Made by a program: the position numbers and the translations under genes. Source: Sipunculus nudus (lineage: Eukaryota > Annelida > Sipuncula > Golfingiida > Sipunculidae). Taken from it: 64,000 bases of DNA. The stretch lies in NCBI GenBank assembly GCA_026874595.1, contig CM049314.1, forward strand, positions 32,081,229-32,145,228, in the 5' to 3' direction. The notes below the pieces were generated by a model, which saw only the letters and a list, made by a program, of their open reading frames with translations, had not been told where the DNA came from and searched no databases. Each line of letters starts with the position of its first letter. Position 1 is the stretch's first letter. Below, one piece after another: positions 45,566 through 57,719 of the stretch.

Positions 45566-47622
45566 TTGCCTTTGCTATCGGAGGGGATCGTAAAGACATA
45601 CGGGAACAGTTTTTTAGGATTAGGAAATCCTCATTTGTTTGTGACAATTGCCTCAAAATGTCCTCTTTACATTGCATATTCAAAATAAATTCCAATATGG
45701 GAGGGGATACACACAAAAATAACATGGTTTCATACACTACATATCTCACGTATAGTAATAATAATAATTATAATATATATACATTTACACGTATATATAA
45801 CAGTTTTCATAGTACCCCCTCCCCCGCCGCTGACCATGACCCCCTCCCCTCGCTCAATCCTGACCCTGCCAGGGAGGTTTTGTACAGTAGGGTTAGCCTT
45901 AAGCTACGTAATTATACTTTAAACTAAATTAATCACTTCAATTTAATTTGGTTACGCAGAAGCACACACTGTTTGAGAATTTACTGGCTGTTGATCAGAT
46001 TGCTTCTTCAACTGTCCAGTAATGAGCAGATCTAACCTGTCGATACAAAACACTGGAGTGCCTCCCAAAAATGTCTGCTCCAAAAATATCTACATTTCAT
46101 TCTCCTTAAACATCTACTATAGAAAATGAGTGGAATCCAAAAATTTCTAAAGGCTTCTATTACTAATCTATAACGTATTATTTTTATTCTGAAAGATCAA
46201 GTTTAAGGATTAAAGGCTATTTACACTTCAGCCTTCTATAAGAAAGATTTGTTCTATTATTTCTAGCATTGTGAACATGTGGGAATTTATTCAGCTATGA
46301 AGGATAACAATGTTTAAGGTTGTGAGTAGCTTCTTTAATGAATTATTTGTACTAACTGGTTAATTAATAATTAAATGTTTATCATATAAACCTAGAAATT
46401 TAAGGAATGTGGGAAAAAACTGATTATCACCCTATTACTGGTGGATCATATCCAGCAGACGTTATGGGACATAACCCAAATAAGTGAGTAGAGATTTTGA
46501 ACCACAACCACTAAACAAAAACATGCAGTAGACATTTTGGAGTACATTTTTTTTTGGCATGAACACAAAACACTAATGGAATTGATCTCGGTCTCACTGA
46601 GTGAGGCATAGTTATAGTGTTACTGTTCCATGTTGTCAGTTCTATTTATTTAATTAATTCTGTAAAATTTCAGTCTAAGTCAATGTATAAATAATTAATA
46701 ACAATGTGTAAATAAAGAATAATTATAATACATTATTCAGTGATTCTCTGTTAAATATGGTTATATGTTTAATAGAAGATTGTGGAAAATATCAACAGTT
46801 TTTCCCGAACTTCTTTTCCTTCCCATAAACTTCCCTAACTTCCTTTTATTCAGGAAAATTTCCCTAATTTCCCTGGGAAGGGAAGAAATTCCTATCTTCC
46901 CGGAAAAATGCCAACCCTGAAAAATTGTTTCTCGGAAATAAATAATAACCTTATTTTCTCCTCATAATGAGATGTAGGTCTTGTTTTAAGACCTGGGACT
47001 ACTAGTATAGGCTTGGTTGAGACCAATGAAACCAGATTGGTTATCGACCGTAATTCAGACAAAACTCAAACAACAAACAAGCATGGCCTCTTACCTCCAC
47101 TGAACATCGTGTCAAGTTAACAGTTAAACACCGGTTTCAAAGTAGATCGAAAACGTCACAGACCATTAAGCAGTCTCAGCTGGTACAGTGCTGTTACGCC
47201 GGTCATTAACTGGAAAGTCAATGTCCTCCTGTGCAGGACAGTCCACAAGCAGGCCATAATCAGCATTCAGTCTTTAATAACATGGTGGGGATATACTCCT
47301 GGAATTCCCAGTCTTGAAGATACAGTGTTCCTGATAAATGTACAGCGGTAGGTTGGCCTAGATAAGAAGTGTTCTCCACTGTGTATATATGTTTACGTGG
47401 CCGGGGGAGGTTTCGTTCCGCTGGTACGCTGATAATTCTGTGTGAAGGAGCCTTAGTAACCCACAAGCACCCACACAGCGCCAAGGTCTCTCATAACCAC
47501 GGCGTATAACCACGCGGTTGAACTAGTTCCAACAATCAATATCTTCGCTTACCCAGACTTGGCCTGTGCTGATATAAATATACAGCTTTCCCCGAGTGTA
47601 CATACTTTTCTGGATTTAGCCC
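44911..47622 (+). mobile_element. dispersed repeat family R1, copy B (interrupted)
   Basis: Same family as 757-1835. It is split at about 45028 by a 1.9-kb insertion and resumes at about 46919. Confidence 0.7.
45029..46918. mobile_element. hAT-like non-autonomous DNA element inserted in R1 copy B
   Basis: Ends are inverted: AGGGTTGGCA (45029) and TGCCAACCCT (ending 46918). Many GGGAAG/CTTCCC words lie just inside both ends, as subterminal transposase sites often do. Flanking AAATGTTG and AAAAATTG could be a decayed 8-bp target duplication. It contains a C-run repeat (45437-45481) and a (TA)n tract (45523-45561). No transposase frame seen. Confidence 0.55.
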
Positions 47623-49142
47623 GTAATATGACGCAATTAGTTACAAGTATTTAAACACTTGTGTAAGCAATCCAGCTCTATTTCTGTTTAATCATTAACC
47701 ATTGCCAGCTTGGCTTAATTATTCAGCTTACAGGAAATTGGCCGAGAACTGAGCCCACAGAGTATATCTAATTAACAAAGTGTACTTATTTTTGGCACTA
47801 ATTGGGATAAGCCGACAATATGCTTATATATTGTAGTATTTAGTGTGCCACATTACGCATCAGAACACGCGCATATGTACCCGAACGCTACAAATACGCT
47901 TGGAGACAAATGTAATGAGTCAAGTTTATAATACAAGAGTCTGGACCAAACTTACTGTTGGTATTATAAACCAAGTGGATTATCACTCAATAAGTTATTG
48001 TAGCCCCACATGGCTTCACCCGTGACATAGCACACAGCCAGCTCCTGAGAATCTAATTTTGGCAGGAAAATTAATCACGAACAGAAGAGTTGGCGGCCCG
48101 CCAACGGACGCACAACCGATTATGTGGGTGTCAAGTAGCGTTAAGCTTTCGAGAGCATTAGAAACCATGTAACCTAAGGACTTCAATGTTTTTATAACCG
48201 ATTGTCTGATAAGGAGGCAATACAGTCTCTGCGATCTCTGACGATGCTTGTAAATTGTCTAGCGTGAATGAAATTTCCGTTGATGTTAAAAATGTCAGTA
48301 TTTTTTATTCTCTCTAGCCTGCCCTCATCTTGTAAACGTTGTTTTATTCGTCATTTTACCTGATATTAACCCTGAAGACAATCATTTTATCGTTTTAAAT
48401 TGTATCATTGCCTCCGCAGGGAGGGTATGCGTTCATCCCCGTTCGTGTGTGTGAGGGTGTGTGTGTGTGTGTGTGTGCTTTTCAAAACATAACACGTAAT
48501 CATCAACGGAATCTCATAAATTTGCAGGACATTGCGGGAAACGGCTAATGAGTATTCCGATAAGATTTTGTTGTTTATCCGGTTTATGATCTGGGTTCAT
48601 GAACGTCAACACGGTATATTCACAATTGTACAGTCATTTATGCACGAATAAACCTTCTAATATTGGTTGAACAAGTGAATGCAAACACGGTTTTTCTAGC
48701 ATCCCATAACGGACTTGCCTTCTTTAGAATGCAGATATCTAGTTTACACTAAGGACAGAATTCAGGTTCATGTTTACTATAACATATATTCTGACTGCCC
48801 GCCATTTTAGGCAATCATACGATTCATGTGAGATTCATGTTTGATGTATTTGAAGCCATTTTGTTTTAGGTACAGATGATAGAATTTCTTGTATATTGTC
48901 TTTAACAGAATACAGATTTCCTGTTCGCAAAACTAGATGTGCAAACTGATCTAATAATATTTGTATGCTATATACTGATAAACTGGTGAAATGCCTTGTC
49001 TTAACTTAATCGATTTTCAAATCCTGTCTGATTTCCTCACAATCCTTTCATATAACATTAAATGATATCATATAATATTTTATCATTTTATATCATTTAA
49101 CACTTGTTGTTGGCTACAATATATATAAATATATAAAATGTA

Positions 49143-49148
<6 letters not shown>
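47623..49148. other. non-coding; family R2 copy
   Basis: The only recognised element is R2 at 48411-48700, with an internal (GT)n tract at about 48449-48477. Confidence 0.5.
48411..48700 (+). repeat. dispersed repeat family R2, copy 2
   Basis: Shares GGGAGGGTATGCGTTCATC and AACACGTAATCATCAACGGA with copy 3 (51624-51720). Similarity to copy 3 extends leftwards into TTTTAAATTGTAT. Confidence 0.65.
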
Positions 49149-49221
<73 letters not shown>

Positions 49222-49240
49222 AGGGTGTGTGTGTGTGTGT
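49149..49240. repeat. (TA)n then (GT)n microsatellite
   Basis: TA tract to about 49218, then GT repeats. Confidence 0.95.
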
Positions 49241-50686
49241 GTTATGTAGAATGAAGAGTTTAGAGTGTTATGTAAAGTGGTCAGCCATTGAGCACTCTAT
49301 CACTTATGCCGACAACCAATAACAAACTAGAATCAATCATAGCAGATGTAATCTATATACCCAATTATATACATAATCATAAGTCGTGAAAGGGCCATCG
49401 AGGCTGCCGAGCCATATAAACCACGTCCAAAGTAATGGTCTCGCGTGTATATGTACAAGGCTATACAAACGATCCAATACCCGCTATACTAGTATATATG
49501 ACAGCTGACAGGACACTTATATTCCCCACTTGAGCCAATAATGGGCATATGTATGGCGTGCCTCAGCCGTTTGCATCGGTTCGGTGTTTGACGTTATGCT
49601 GAATTACATCCATAACAAAGAAAAGAAATTGTTCCTCCTCTCTGTTTGTCGTGTTCCAAGTGACAGCAACAGAAGCTCAAGTTTATACCAAATTATAGCC
49701 TGTTATACTCTCAGTTGTTATACACTGCTTATTATAAACAATAAATGTAGCAGAATTGTTGAGGCATTGTCATGTATTATAATATTAGACTGCTAAAAAG
49801 TGGATTCACTGTTATTGGGTGCTTAAAATAATGTACTGTTCAAAATTTTAAACATGTTAAATGTTAAAATACCAGATTAAAATTAGGGAAAATGTAAAAA
49901 AATATATATACCATCAGAAAGTACACTGTTCCAGATTTAATATAATTTATACTTTATGGTCCTAATATGAATGTAAAACAACTTTTGGATGCAGTTTTAG
50001 ATCTAGGGTTTTTTTGCCAGTTCTGCTATACCTTAAGGCAACTGACAAATTTGCATACCCGCACTGCTGATTAACGGGTGTAGAGCAAAAAAGGTTTTAT
50101 CTTTAGCAGCATTAAAATTGCAATGATGCCATTGACACACGCAGTATACTATAGTATTCCCTTAGATAATTCACAGAAATGACCTTTTTATTTTAACAGA
50201 CATAACATTTAAACAAAACACGAATTATCCAGCGAGTATATGTGGATCTCTAAGGGCGAGACTTTCAAGCTGAAAGTTACTTCTTGCAGGGCGTGATATG
50301 CCTGTCTGTCTGTATTACATACAATATAAAGTTCACATCGTGATACATACTGGCCTGATCGTACTAAACAGATCTTTGCACTGAATAATGGTTGGTTGTT
50401 ATAACCAAGAAAAATATGTATAACGGTATAAACGGCTTGTGAGAAGTCTTGTCAGAACCCAATGACAGTGAAATATCATAATTATGTGGATAAACTTATT
50501 TTATGATTTTGCTATATTATGAAACACACTGATGATTTTTTTCTATGTAGGAATTTATTTAATAAGACCAATGTTTCGTAATTTATATTTAACGGATTGT
50601 TAGCTACTCGGCTATAACAATGTTGCACCATCTCAGCTTTAACATACTTTAATTTACCTATTATTCATTTATATACATATATTATA

Positions 50687-50689
<3 letters not shown>
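49241..50689. other. non-coding
   Basis: Nothing recognised; the open frame 49584-49796 has no support. Confidence 0.4.

Positions 50690-50740
<51 letters not shown>
50690..50740. repeat. (TA)n microsatellite
   Basis: Uninterrupted TA dinucleotides. Confidence 0.95.
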
Positions 50741-50743
<3 letters not shown>

Positions 50744-51100
50744 TCAAATATAATGAGTAAATCTTCAAGAGACTCCTTATTCTTATTTTCGTAGAGAAGC
50801 TATATAGCGTGATTTATGGATATGTTATAAACAGCCTTTTTAATACAAATTTTACTAAGCAACAGTCATATAAAGATTCTCTAAAAAGAAAAAGTGTATC
50901 AAGGCCACACGATAGAGAGCATCAATAAAAAGAACACTTCAAACAGTTTATGGTCTACGCAAAACACAATGATGCAGCCGCCTTGATACTAGTAATAAAC
51001 ACAGTTACATATAAGAACCCTCACATGTCGGTAATTGCAAAGAGAGTTAATGACGCATGCAGGTAATATCCGGCATGACAGAGTGTTTATATGAGTATAC

Positions 51101-51102
<2 letters not shown>

Positions 51103-51151
<49 letters not shown>
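51103..51151. repeat. (TA)n microsatellite
   Basis: Uninterrupted TA dinucleotides. Confidence 0.95.
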
Positions 51152-51157
<6 letters not shown>

Positions 51158-51213
51158 TCTCGCTTAACATTTTCACGGTTCCAATTCGTTAATTAAGAGG
51201 TTATTGGCCAGAG

Positions 51214-51560
51214 CGACTGTTTGTCATGCATACATGCATGAGGTTCTAGATGGCATATGCTGATCAACATCTATATATTACCTGAAAGCCGCTTTACAAC
51301 TTTACTATATGATGGATATAAACTTTTATTTCAGAGATTGTCACTTTTATGGCATTCCTGCACAAGATACTGAAGTCCTGAAAATGAGGGCTTCATTGCC
51401 ACATATGTTTGTCCCAGATTTTTCTTATACGAAAAGCCACACCCCTTTAGCCCTTAACACCCGTGGATAAAATGATACGTTGTACATATAGTTACATATA
51501 ACTTTATATCTTCATACAGTACGTTATATAAGTTTCAGCTCTTCCATTTTAAACCAGGCT
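51214..51560 (+). repeat. dispersed repeat family R3, copy 1
   Basis: Similar in the same orientation to 55518-55840. Both contain ACTTTACTATATGATG, AGGGCTTCA and CACATATGTTTGTCC, and both lie shortly to the right of a (TA)n tract. Part of it is repeated again at 51711-51835. Confidence 0.6.
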
Positions 51561-51623
51561 TCAATACATGAAAAAATTTATTCGGGTATTTTTTAAACTT
51601 TTATCATTTTAAATTGTATTATT

Positions 51624-51720
51624 GCCTCCGCCAGGAGGGTATGCGTTCATCTTCGTTCGTGAGTGTGTTTGTTCACGACATAACACGTAATCATCAACGG
51701 AATCTCATGAAATGATACCT
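51624..51720 (+). repeat. dispersed repeat family R2, copy 3
   Basis: GCCTCCGCCAGGAGGGTATG and AACACGTAATCATCAACGGA match copy 2 closely. Confidence 0.65.
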
Positions 51721-52747
51721 TATACATGTTGTTACATATAACTTAATATCTTCATACATTACGTTTCTAAGGTTCAGTTCTTCAAATGTTAATCACGTTT
51801 CAGTACCTGAAAAGATTTATTCGGGAACTTTTTAGTTTGCACCCGAGAACTTGGACCCCTATGCATATTAAATCATTATGCGAATTCGGTGTTCATAATA
51901 TTGCAATTTCGTATTTAAATGAAGATATGCACTAGTTTATTTAGAAGGAAATTAAGAAAAGGGCTAAGGGTATTTTTGCTTTCATATGAATACTAGTATA
52001 TGCTTAAATTATTTTTTTTTTACCTGTGTACTCTTTGGTTAAGCTGCGTAATACTTATCAGTGTCTCCTAATGTGTAGCCTATACGTATAAAGTCGAGTT
52101 TAACTGTAGTTAGATGCCGTTAATAAAGTTCATAAAAAAACTTTATTCGTTGTTTTACCAGAACCGCCTTTCAAATATATACCTTCGAGACACATAAAAG
52201 CCTATGTTATAACTTGGTTTATAACGTAAGGTTTGTATATGTAAATAGTTGCTATGAGGTTATTCTTGCGTGTGTTATAATAACATTACAATAAACACAA
52301 CTGCGTGTTTCTCCTGCAAAACCTCTTGCAGCTAAACACGCCAGTATAACGTCTATAGCTGTATAATAACAAAATCTTACTCTCGATGTTTGAACACGTG
52401 AGCGTTCTGGACACGAGTTGTTTGTCAGTTTAGCGCAATAATGGAATCAGAAAGCCGTAATGTTTGACAAATAAACACAGGCTGAGTGCAGAAATCCTGA
52501 AAGGAAATACCCTTTCACGGCTCAAGTTAGTAACGCGATGCTGTACTGAAAAGTACCACCTGTATAAACATCGTCTTACAACCCAGACGTAAAAGTAAAT
52601 TAGTGTTGGTTTTATTAGGACACCTGTGTTGAGTAGTTTTTTGTTGTTGTAAAAATACCGTAATGCTCCTATTTACATGCTATGTCAGCAACTTTAGTCA
52701 GACATAGTACAAGTACTATTTTGATAGCCTAAATATACATGTAAATA

Positions 52748-52900
52748 GTGGAACCCGAAAGACTACGTGTCTCATAAGACCACCTTTTTATTCAGACCAC
52801 CCTTGAGTGATAAAAAAAAACATTCACATTGATTATATCTGACCTGTCCAATAAGACCATCTTTGAATTAAGACCTGAGGTCTTATTTCATAGGTTTCGC
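52748..52900. repeat. MITE-like segment with ATAAGACCA motifs
   Basis: The left side, GTGGAACCCGAAAG then CTCATAAGACCACC, mirrors a right side AGACCTGAGGTC then TTTCATAGGTTTCGC. Inverted similarity is weak. Confidence 0.35.
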
Positions 52901-52913
52901 TTTATATAAATAT

Positions 52914-52916
<3 letters not shown>

Positions 52917-52988
<72 letters not shown>
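52917..52988. repeat. (TA)n microsatellite
   Basis: Uninterrupted TA dinucleotides. Confidence 0.95.
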
Positions 52989-52990
<2 letters not shown>

Positions 52991-54113
52991 GAGCACATGT
53001 AGGACGTGTTTGTATACTATAAAGTGATTAATTTCATAGACCATAATCTAATCAGATAGTGTACTACTACTGCATCGATAAATTGTATGTGCTCTGTATA
53101 TGCGTGGCCAGGGAGCAGTCATGCTGGCTAATGCGTAAGAGTAATTCCGTGAGGTATACTTTGAAGTATGGGGCACAGCGCACGATCTGCCGCCCGAGGT
53201 ACGTACAAAGACGTCCTTGTGTACAGTGACGGTAAATTACCCGTGAGAGCCCGCGCCTCTGTGTTCTCTGTGTATCTTCTGTATAAGTCTGGTCTGTCAC
53301 CGGCTGTTATACACCTGTCGTTGAGTTTGTTTTAGAATATATAGATTCACAGCTACTCATTTTCAAACACGTTTGTGTTCTGCGCTATAGCAGCAGAACC
53401 CCCTAACCCTCCCCCCCCCCCCCCACACACACACGCGCGCGCGCATACCCAGGTATAGACAAACGCATGATCGCATGTCTGTATCTTGAAAAGGGTAAAA
53501 TTGCCGATATATAAGTTCTCAATCTCTCCCCATCCCCCCTCCCCTTTCTCTCTGTGCATGTGTGCAAAGCACATCCTTTAGAATAATTCAAAAGAGGGAT
53601 ATGTTATTTTCATTATATCATTTACTTTTTGGTAACCTCGTTTATTGTATATTTCCATGAGAGAAAGAGAGCGAAAAAAAGGGATGGGCTGTCAGGAGGC
53701 AGGGTTGTTAGTGACCAGCCAACAATTCCTGACATCTGTCCGTCAACCATCTAATCAATATAAGGCTAATTTAGAGTCTAAAAATTCAGCGCAAGTCAAT
53801 CAGTATACATCAAGCGTACGGGGTAGTATTGCAATGCTATTAATGATTAAAATATAAAACTTATAATATAGCTTTTGATAATAAACCACGTACATATACG
53901 AAACCTAATTATACGTTTTATGCTGATATCATATTTATTACTTGCTTGCTTAGTTGACACCTAAGATTCGGACGTTTTAATAACAGATTCCTACAGTAAA
54001 TCCCATGTACGTTTGAATCATAACGGTTCAAGTACTCATTGTTTTGCTATATGAGCATAACTAGAGCACAAAACTTTCAAAATAAAAAGAGTATGACAAT
54101 AATAATCTCTTAC
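52989..54113. other. non-coding
   Basis: A C-run followed by (CA)n and (CG)n is at 53409-53445. The open frames at 53067-53300, 53353-53591 and 53645-53857 are unsupported. Confidence 0.4.
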
Positions 54114-54300
54114 CTGTTTCAGAAGACGGAGTCCTGGAGTTATTTGAATACCGTAAGATATCCCCAAAACAGTGTTTACGGCCAGTTGTCACAGCTGTTG
54201 AGCTTGGCCCTCAGGTTATCAGAACGTTCATAATCTTTACGGTAATAAAGGCTCCGTATCGGCCGCCATGATTGCTGAGCTCTTCACGGCCGTTAGTTCT
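54114..54300 (-). other. possible 5' non-coding first exon with short upstream ORF
   Basis: A strong donor GAAACAG | GTAAGAG lies at 54114/54113 on the minus strand, at the edge of a locally GC-rich stretch (about 54160-54420). Inside is ATCATGGCGGCC (54269), starting only a 10-codon frame. It could be the leader exon of a minus-strand gene to the left, such as an alternative start for gene 1 or the 32.2-kb fragment. The upper boundary is arbitrary. Confidence 0.3.
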
Positions 54301-55182
54301 CAGGTACGAGTGATCGCTGATCTAGCCTGAATTAGGCCCCGCATGGTCGTGTAGCTTTGTCAACAAACACAGTGCGCTGACCTCCGACCTCCGGTGCGCT
54401 AGACCTGGGTTAATAGAATATGTATGATTAACAGGTCCAGGCACAGATCCATGGAAATATGTCACACAAACATCACCAAGTGCGAGCAATTGTGAAACTT
54501 CTGTTTATATATTTTGTATCACCTGTCAACGCGTCCGTCTCTTAACCAAAATTAAAAACCTTTACGTTTACCTATTGAGCATAACGAAACGTTACAATAT
54601 GTTTTTCTTTAAAAAGGAATATGCTCCATATTACATGCATACTATTATTATTCATTCAAATAAGAAAAAATTACCGCGCGTAATGAATGTCATGAGGGGT
54701 TATCATGAAGGGCTTACTGTTATTGAGCAACGCGTATACTTCCCCGGTACAAAGTTATGTATGTCAATAGTAGCGGCTCGGATTGGTCTCATACAATTAT
54801 TGCCTAGGCCTGATGTAGCTATGTATAGAGTAACATCAGGTCACGAAACACATTTGTTTCGGTGTACAAACCGGCTGTGTAAACAAGGTAAAAAAAAAAC
54901 AAACGATATAATATCAAACGTTTCCTGTTACACGACTCAATCGTTGGATGAGTGTTTTTTTTTGTGAAAAAATATGCCGCACGTATTCTGTGTACGGTAT
55001 ATTTGCAAATATCAGCTGATAAAAAGAGCATAGTTAGATTTAAATGTCAAATGTGGGCGTGCCCCTGTTTCTGTCCTTTCAGGCTCATCGTGTTTATGAT
55101 TACGTCAGAATATGCAGATTATGTCACGTGCTGCAGGTATAGCCAATCGAATGAAGTTCAAACTGGCGCAGGGATGCCCCTC

Positions 55183-55183
<1 letters not shown>

Positions 55184-55268
<85 letters not shown>
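55184..55268. repeat. (TA)n microsatellite
   Basis: Uninterrupted TA dinucleotides; the open frames over it (54952-55311, 55112-55306) are artefacts. Confidence 0.95.
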
Positions 55269-55270
<2 letters not shown>

Positions 55271-55517
55271 CTAATTTACCGTATAACTCCCTTCCAGTCA
55301 TGTTAACTTGAGAAATACTTAACAAAACCTAAGGGCTGATAAACTTTATGACAAAGTGACATAGAGATTGGAATATATAAATCCTCCAGAAGTACTTTAT
55401 TATGTATACTTAATAAGAATGTATGATGCATTTATTTATATCATGGATCACAATATGTCCGCGGAAAATGTCAAACAGCACTAATTAGCACTAATAAATG
55501 TGAGGTCATTGCGACTT

Positions 55518-55840
55518 TTTGTCATGCATATATGTGGTCCTATAGATTGTATATACTGATGAACTTGTATAAAATACACGGCGTCGACTTCAGGCCGCAT
55601 TACTACTTTACTATATGATGTAAATAAATTTTTATTTCAGACGATGTCAGTTTCACGGCATCCTTACGAGGTATTGATGTCCTGAAAAAGAGGGCTTCAG
55701 TGTCACATATGTTTGTCCGAGATTTCTGTGATATGAAAACGCCACGCCCCTTAAGCCGTGTTTAATGATTTCTTAGTTACATATAACTATACTGTGATAT
55801 ATTATATTATCTAAGGTTCAGACCTGAAGTTCCAAACCAC
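55518..55840 (+). repeat. dispersed repeat family R3, copy 2
   Basis: See 51214-51560; it carries the same blocks in the same order. Confidence 0.6.
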
Positions 55841-56437
55841 GCGTTCAGTTTATTATAATTGTACTATTAACAATTCACATACATATACACATTTACACAG
55901 TTATATGAGGGATTCGTGGAACTTTTGTAACTGTGTTTAGCTCTTCGTGCAGGCATCATTGCCCCAGTTTCGGATATGTCGTCTCTAACGGAAACAGCAT
56001 ACTGGTACACAGCGGCGGGCCCATGGCAGGTGTTACAATATTAGGTGGTTAAATGTTAGACGTATGTTTTATAACATGATCAATGACTGGGTATGAGACT
56101 TTGTGCAAGAAAATGTATGTATGTAACAAGAAAACACAACAAATGCCCTGCAGTTATGAATTATGTTCGAATATATATTAGCCTTTTGAATTAGGAATTT
56201 TGCATTTCATTTTGGGATAATTTTAAAAGCATCCAACAGAGGGCACCACATGTCGGCGGCTGGCCTTTGTCAGTCCTGTCCTTTCTAGTGTTGTGTAGTA
56301 TTTGGTTTTCTGTGGATACTTATCTGTTTAACTGCCGGTATCTCGTGAAATACATATAATTACTAATTTAATCACGGAGCTCACTTTCAACCCCTGCAGT
56401 ATTTCAATATTCAGTTTTTCAAGTATATTGAATACTG

Positions 56438-56451
56438 GTTTATGTATATAT

Positions 56452-56524
<73 letters not shown>
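56438..56524. repeat. (TA)n microsatellite
   Basis: TA dinucleotides with two interruptions. Confidence 0.95.
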
Positions 56525-56639
56525 CATACCGGAAGCTTGTTTAGTTGTATCTCATGCTGTAAAATTATACAAAAATCGCGTTTTCGGAATAGATTGTTAC
56601 TTTTTTTCATACTTTTGTAGAACAATTTTATATTTGTTT

Positions 56640-56870
56640 CTTGTAAGATTTTATACTGTTGTCTTGTAAGATTTTGCATTTTTTTCCTGTACAATTTTAT
56701 TTTTTTCTTATAAGATCTTATACTTTTTTCTTGTGTGATTTTTAACTTTTTTCTTATAAGATTTTATACTTTTTTTGGTGTGATTTTTAACTTTTTTTCT
56801 TATAAGATTTTATACTTTTTTCTTGTGTGATTCTTAACTTTTTTCTTATAAGATTTTATACTTTTTCCTT
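56640..56870. repeat. T-rich tandem repeat, unit about 50 bp
   Basis: About four copies of a unit containing CTTATAAGATTTTATACTTT and CTTGTGTGATTTTTAAC. Confidence 0.75.
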
Positions 56871-57624
56871 TGAACCCAGAGTGCAGCACTGTATTTTAAA
56901 CTTGCTGTGTTATATTCTGAACGTATGTATAGAAAACAGTCCCACTCCTGTTCCGGTACTTAAAAAGGGATGTATTATTTAAACTCGTAACTCTTTAACC
57001 GAAAAAAAACAAGAGGTAGAGAAATGACAGAAAGTTACAGAAAATAGCAATATGCCTTCAAAAAAGATTTAATATTTTTAAGAATTTATTGACAGGAATG
57101 TAATCTTTATTTCTACTAAATATACAGAACAATTTTGCCGTCTGTATATCCTGGCCTTGATGGCGTTCATTTTTACTCCAGGTCGATGAAGTGATTACAG
57201 TTACAGGTGATAGAACGATTTTTATTGTTAACAAAACATGACTGACTGTTAACATGTCAGAAGCAATGAATTATATGCCGAGTAAACTTCATGATAGACA
57301 TAGTAGATTATAAATAATACAAAGAAAATACAAATTGAATACAAAGAAAATAGAGAAAATAAAACAAACTTAGAATTAGGATATTATTTGAGTATTATGA
57401 AAACAAGGTTTTTGAGAATGCTGATTGCGAGATTTAGATGTGCGATGTATGAGTTAAGAGTGGCATTTCCTAATGAGATGTGATCAGTATCTGGATATCA
57501 GAGAATAACAGGTTAACTGATGAATGTTGAAAGAGAGGAAGTAGAAAAATGTCCAGTAACAGAGTTGTGTGGCTGCAATAGAGCAGAGCAGTTGCGAGCA
57601 ACCAATCAAGTTACCGATGGCAAT

Positions 57625-57715
57625 GTAAACAGTTGACTGGTACCCCGCTCCATTATGGCACCGCTGCTCTAGGCCAATCATATGCTTGGCCGAGGGCCAT
57701 AATAGAGCAGGGTAC
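57625..57715. repeat. inverted repeat (palindrome)
   Basis: ACTGGTACCCCGCTCCATTA at the left pairs with TAATAGAGCAGGGTACCAGT at the right with two mismatches, around a loop of about 40 nt that has its own short inverted words (CCAATCATATGCTTGG). Confidence 0.65.
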
Positions 57716-57719
57716 CAGT

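Noticed and set aside
54575-54967. 130-codon plus-strand open frame
   Set aside because: No recognisable domain, poor start context, AT-rich with K/N runs and no splice partners found; kept only as a remote possibility.
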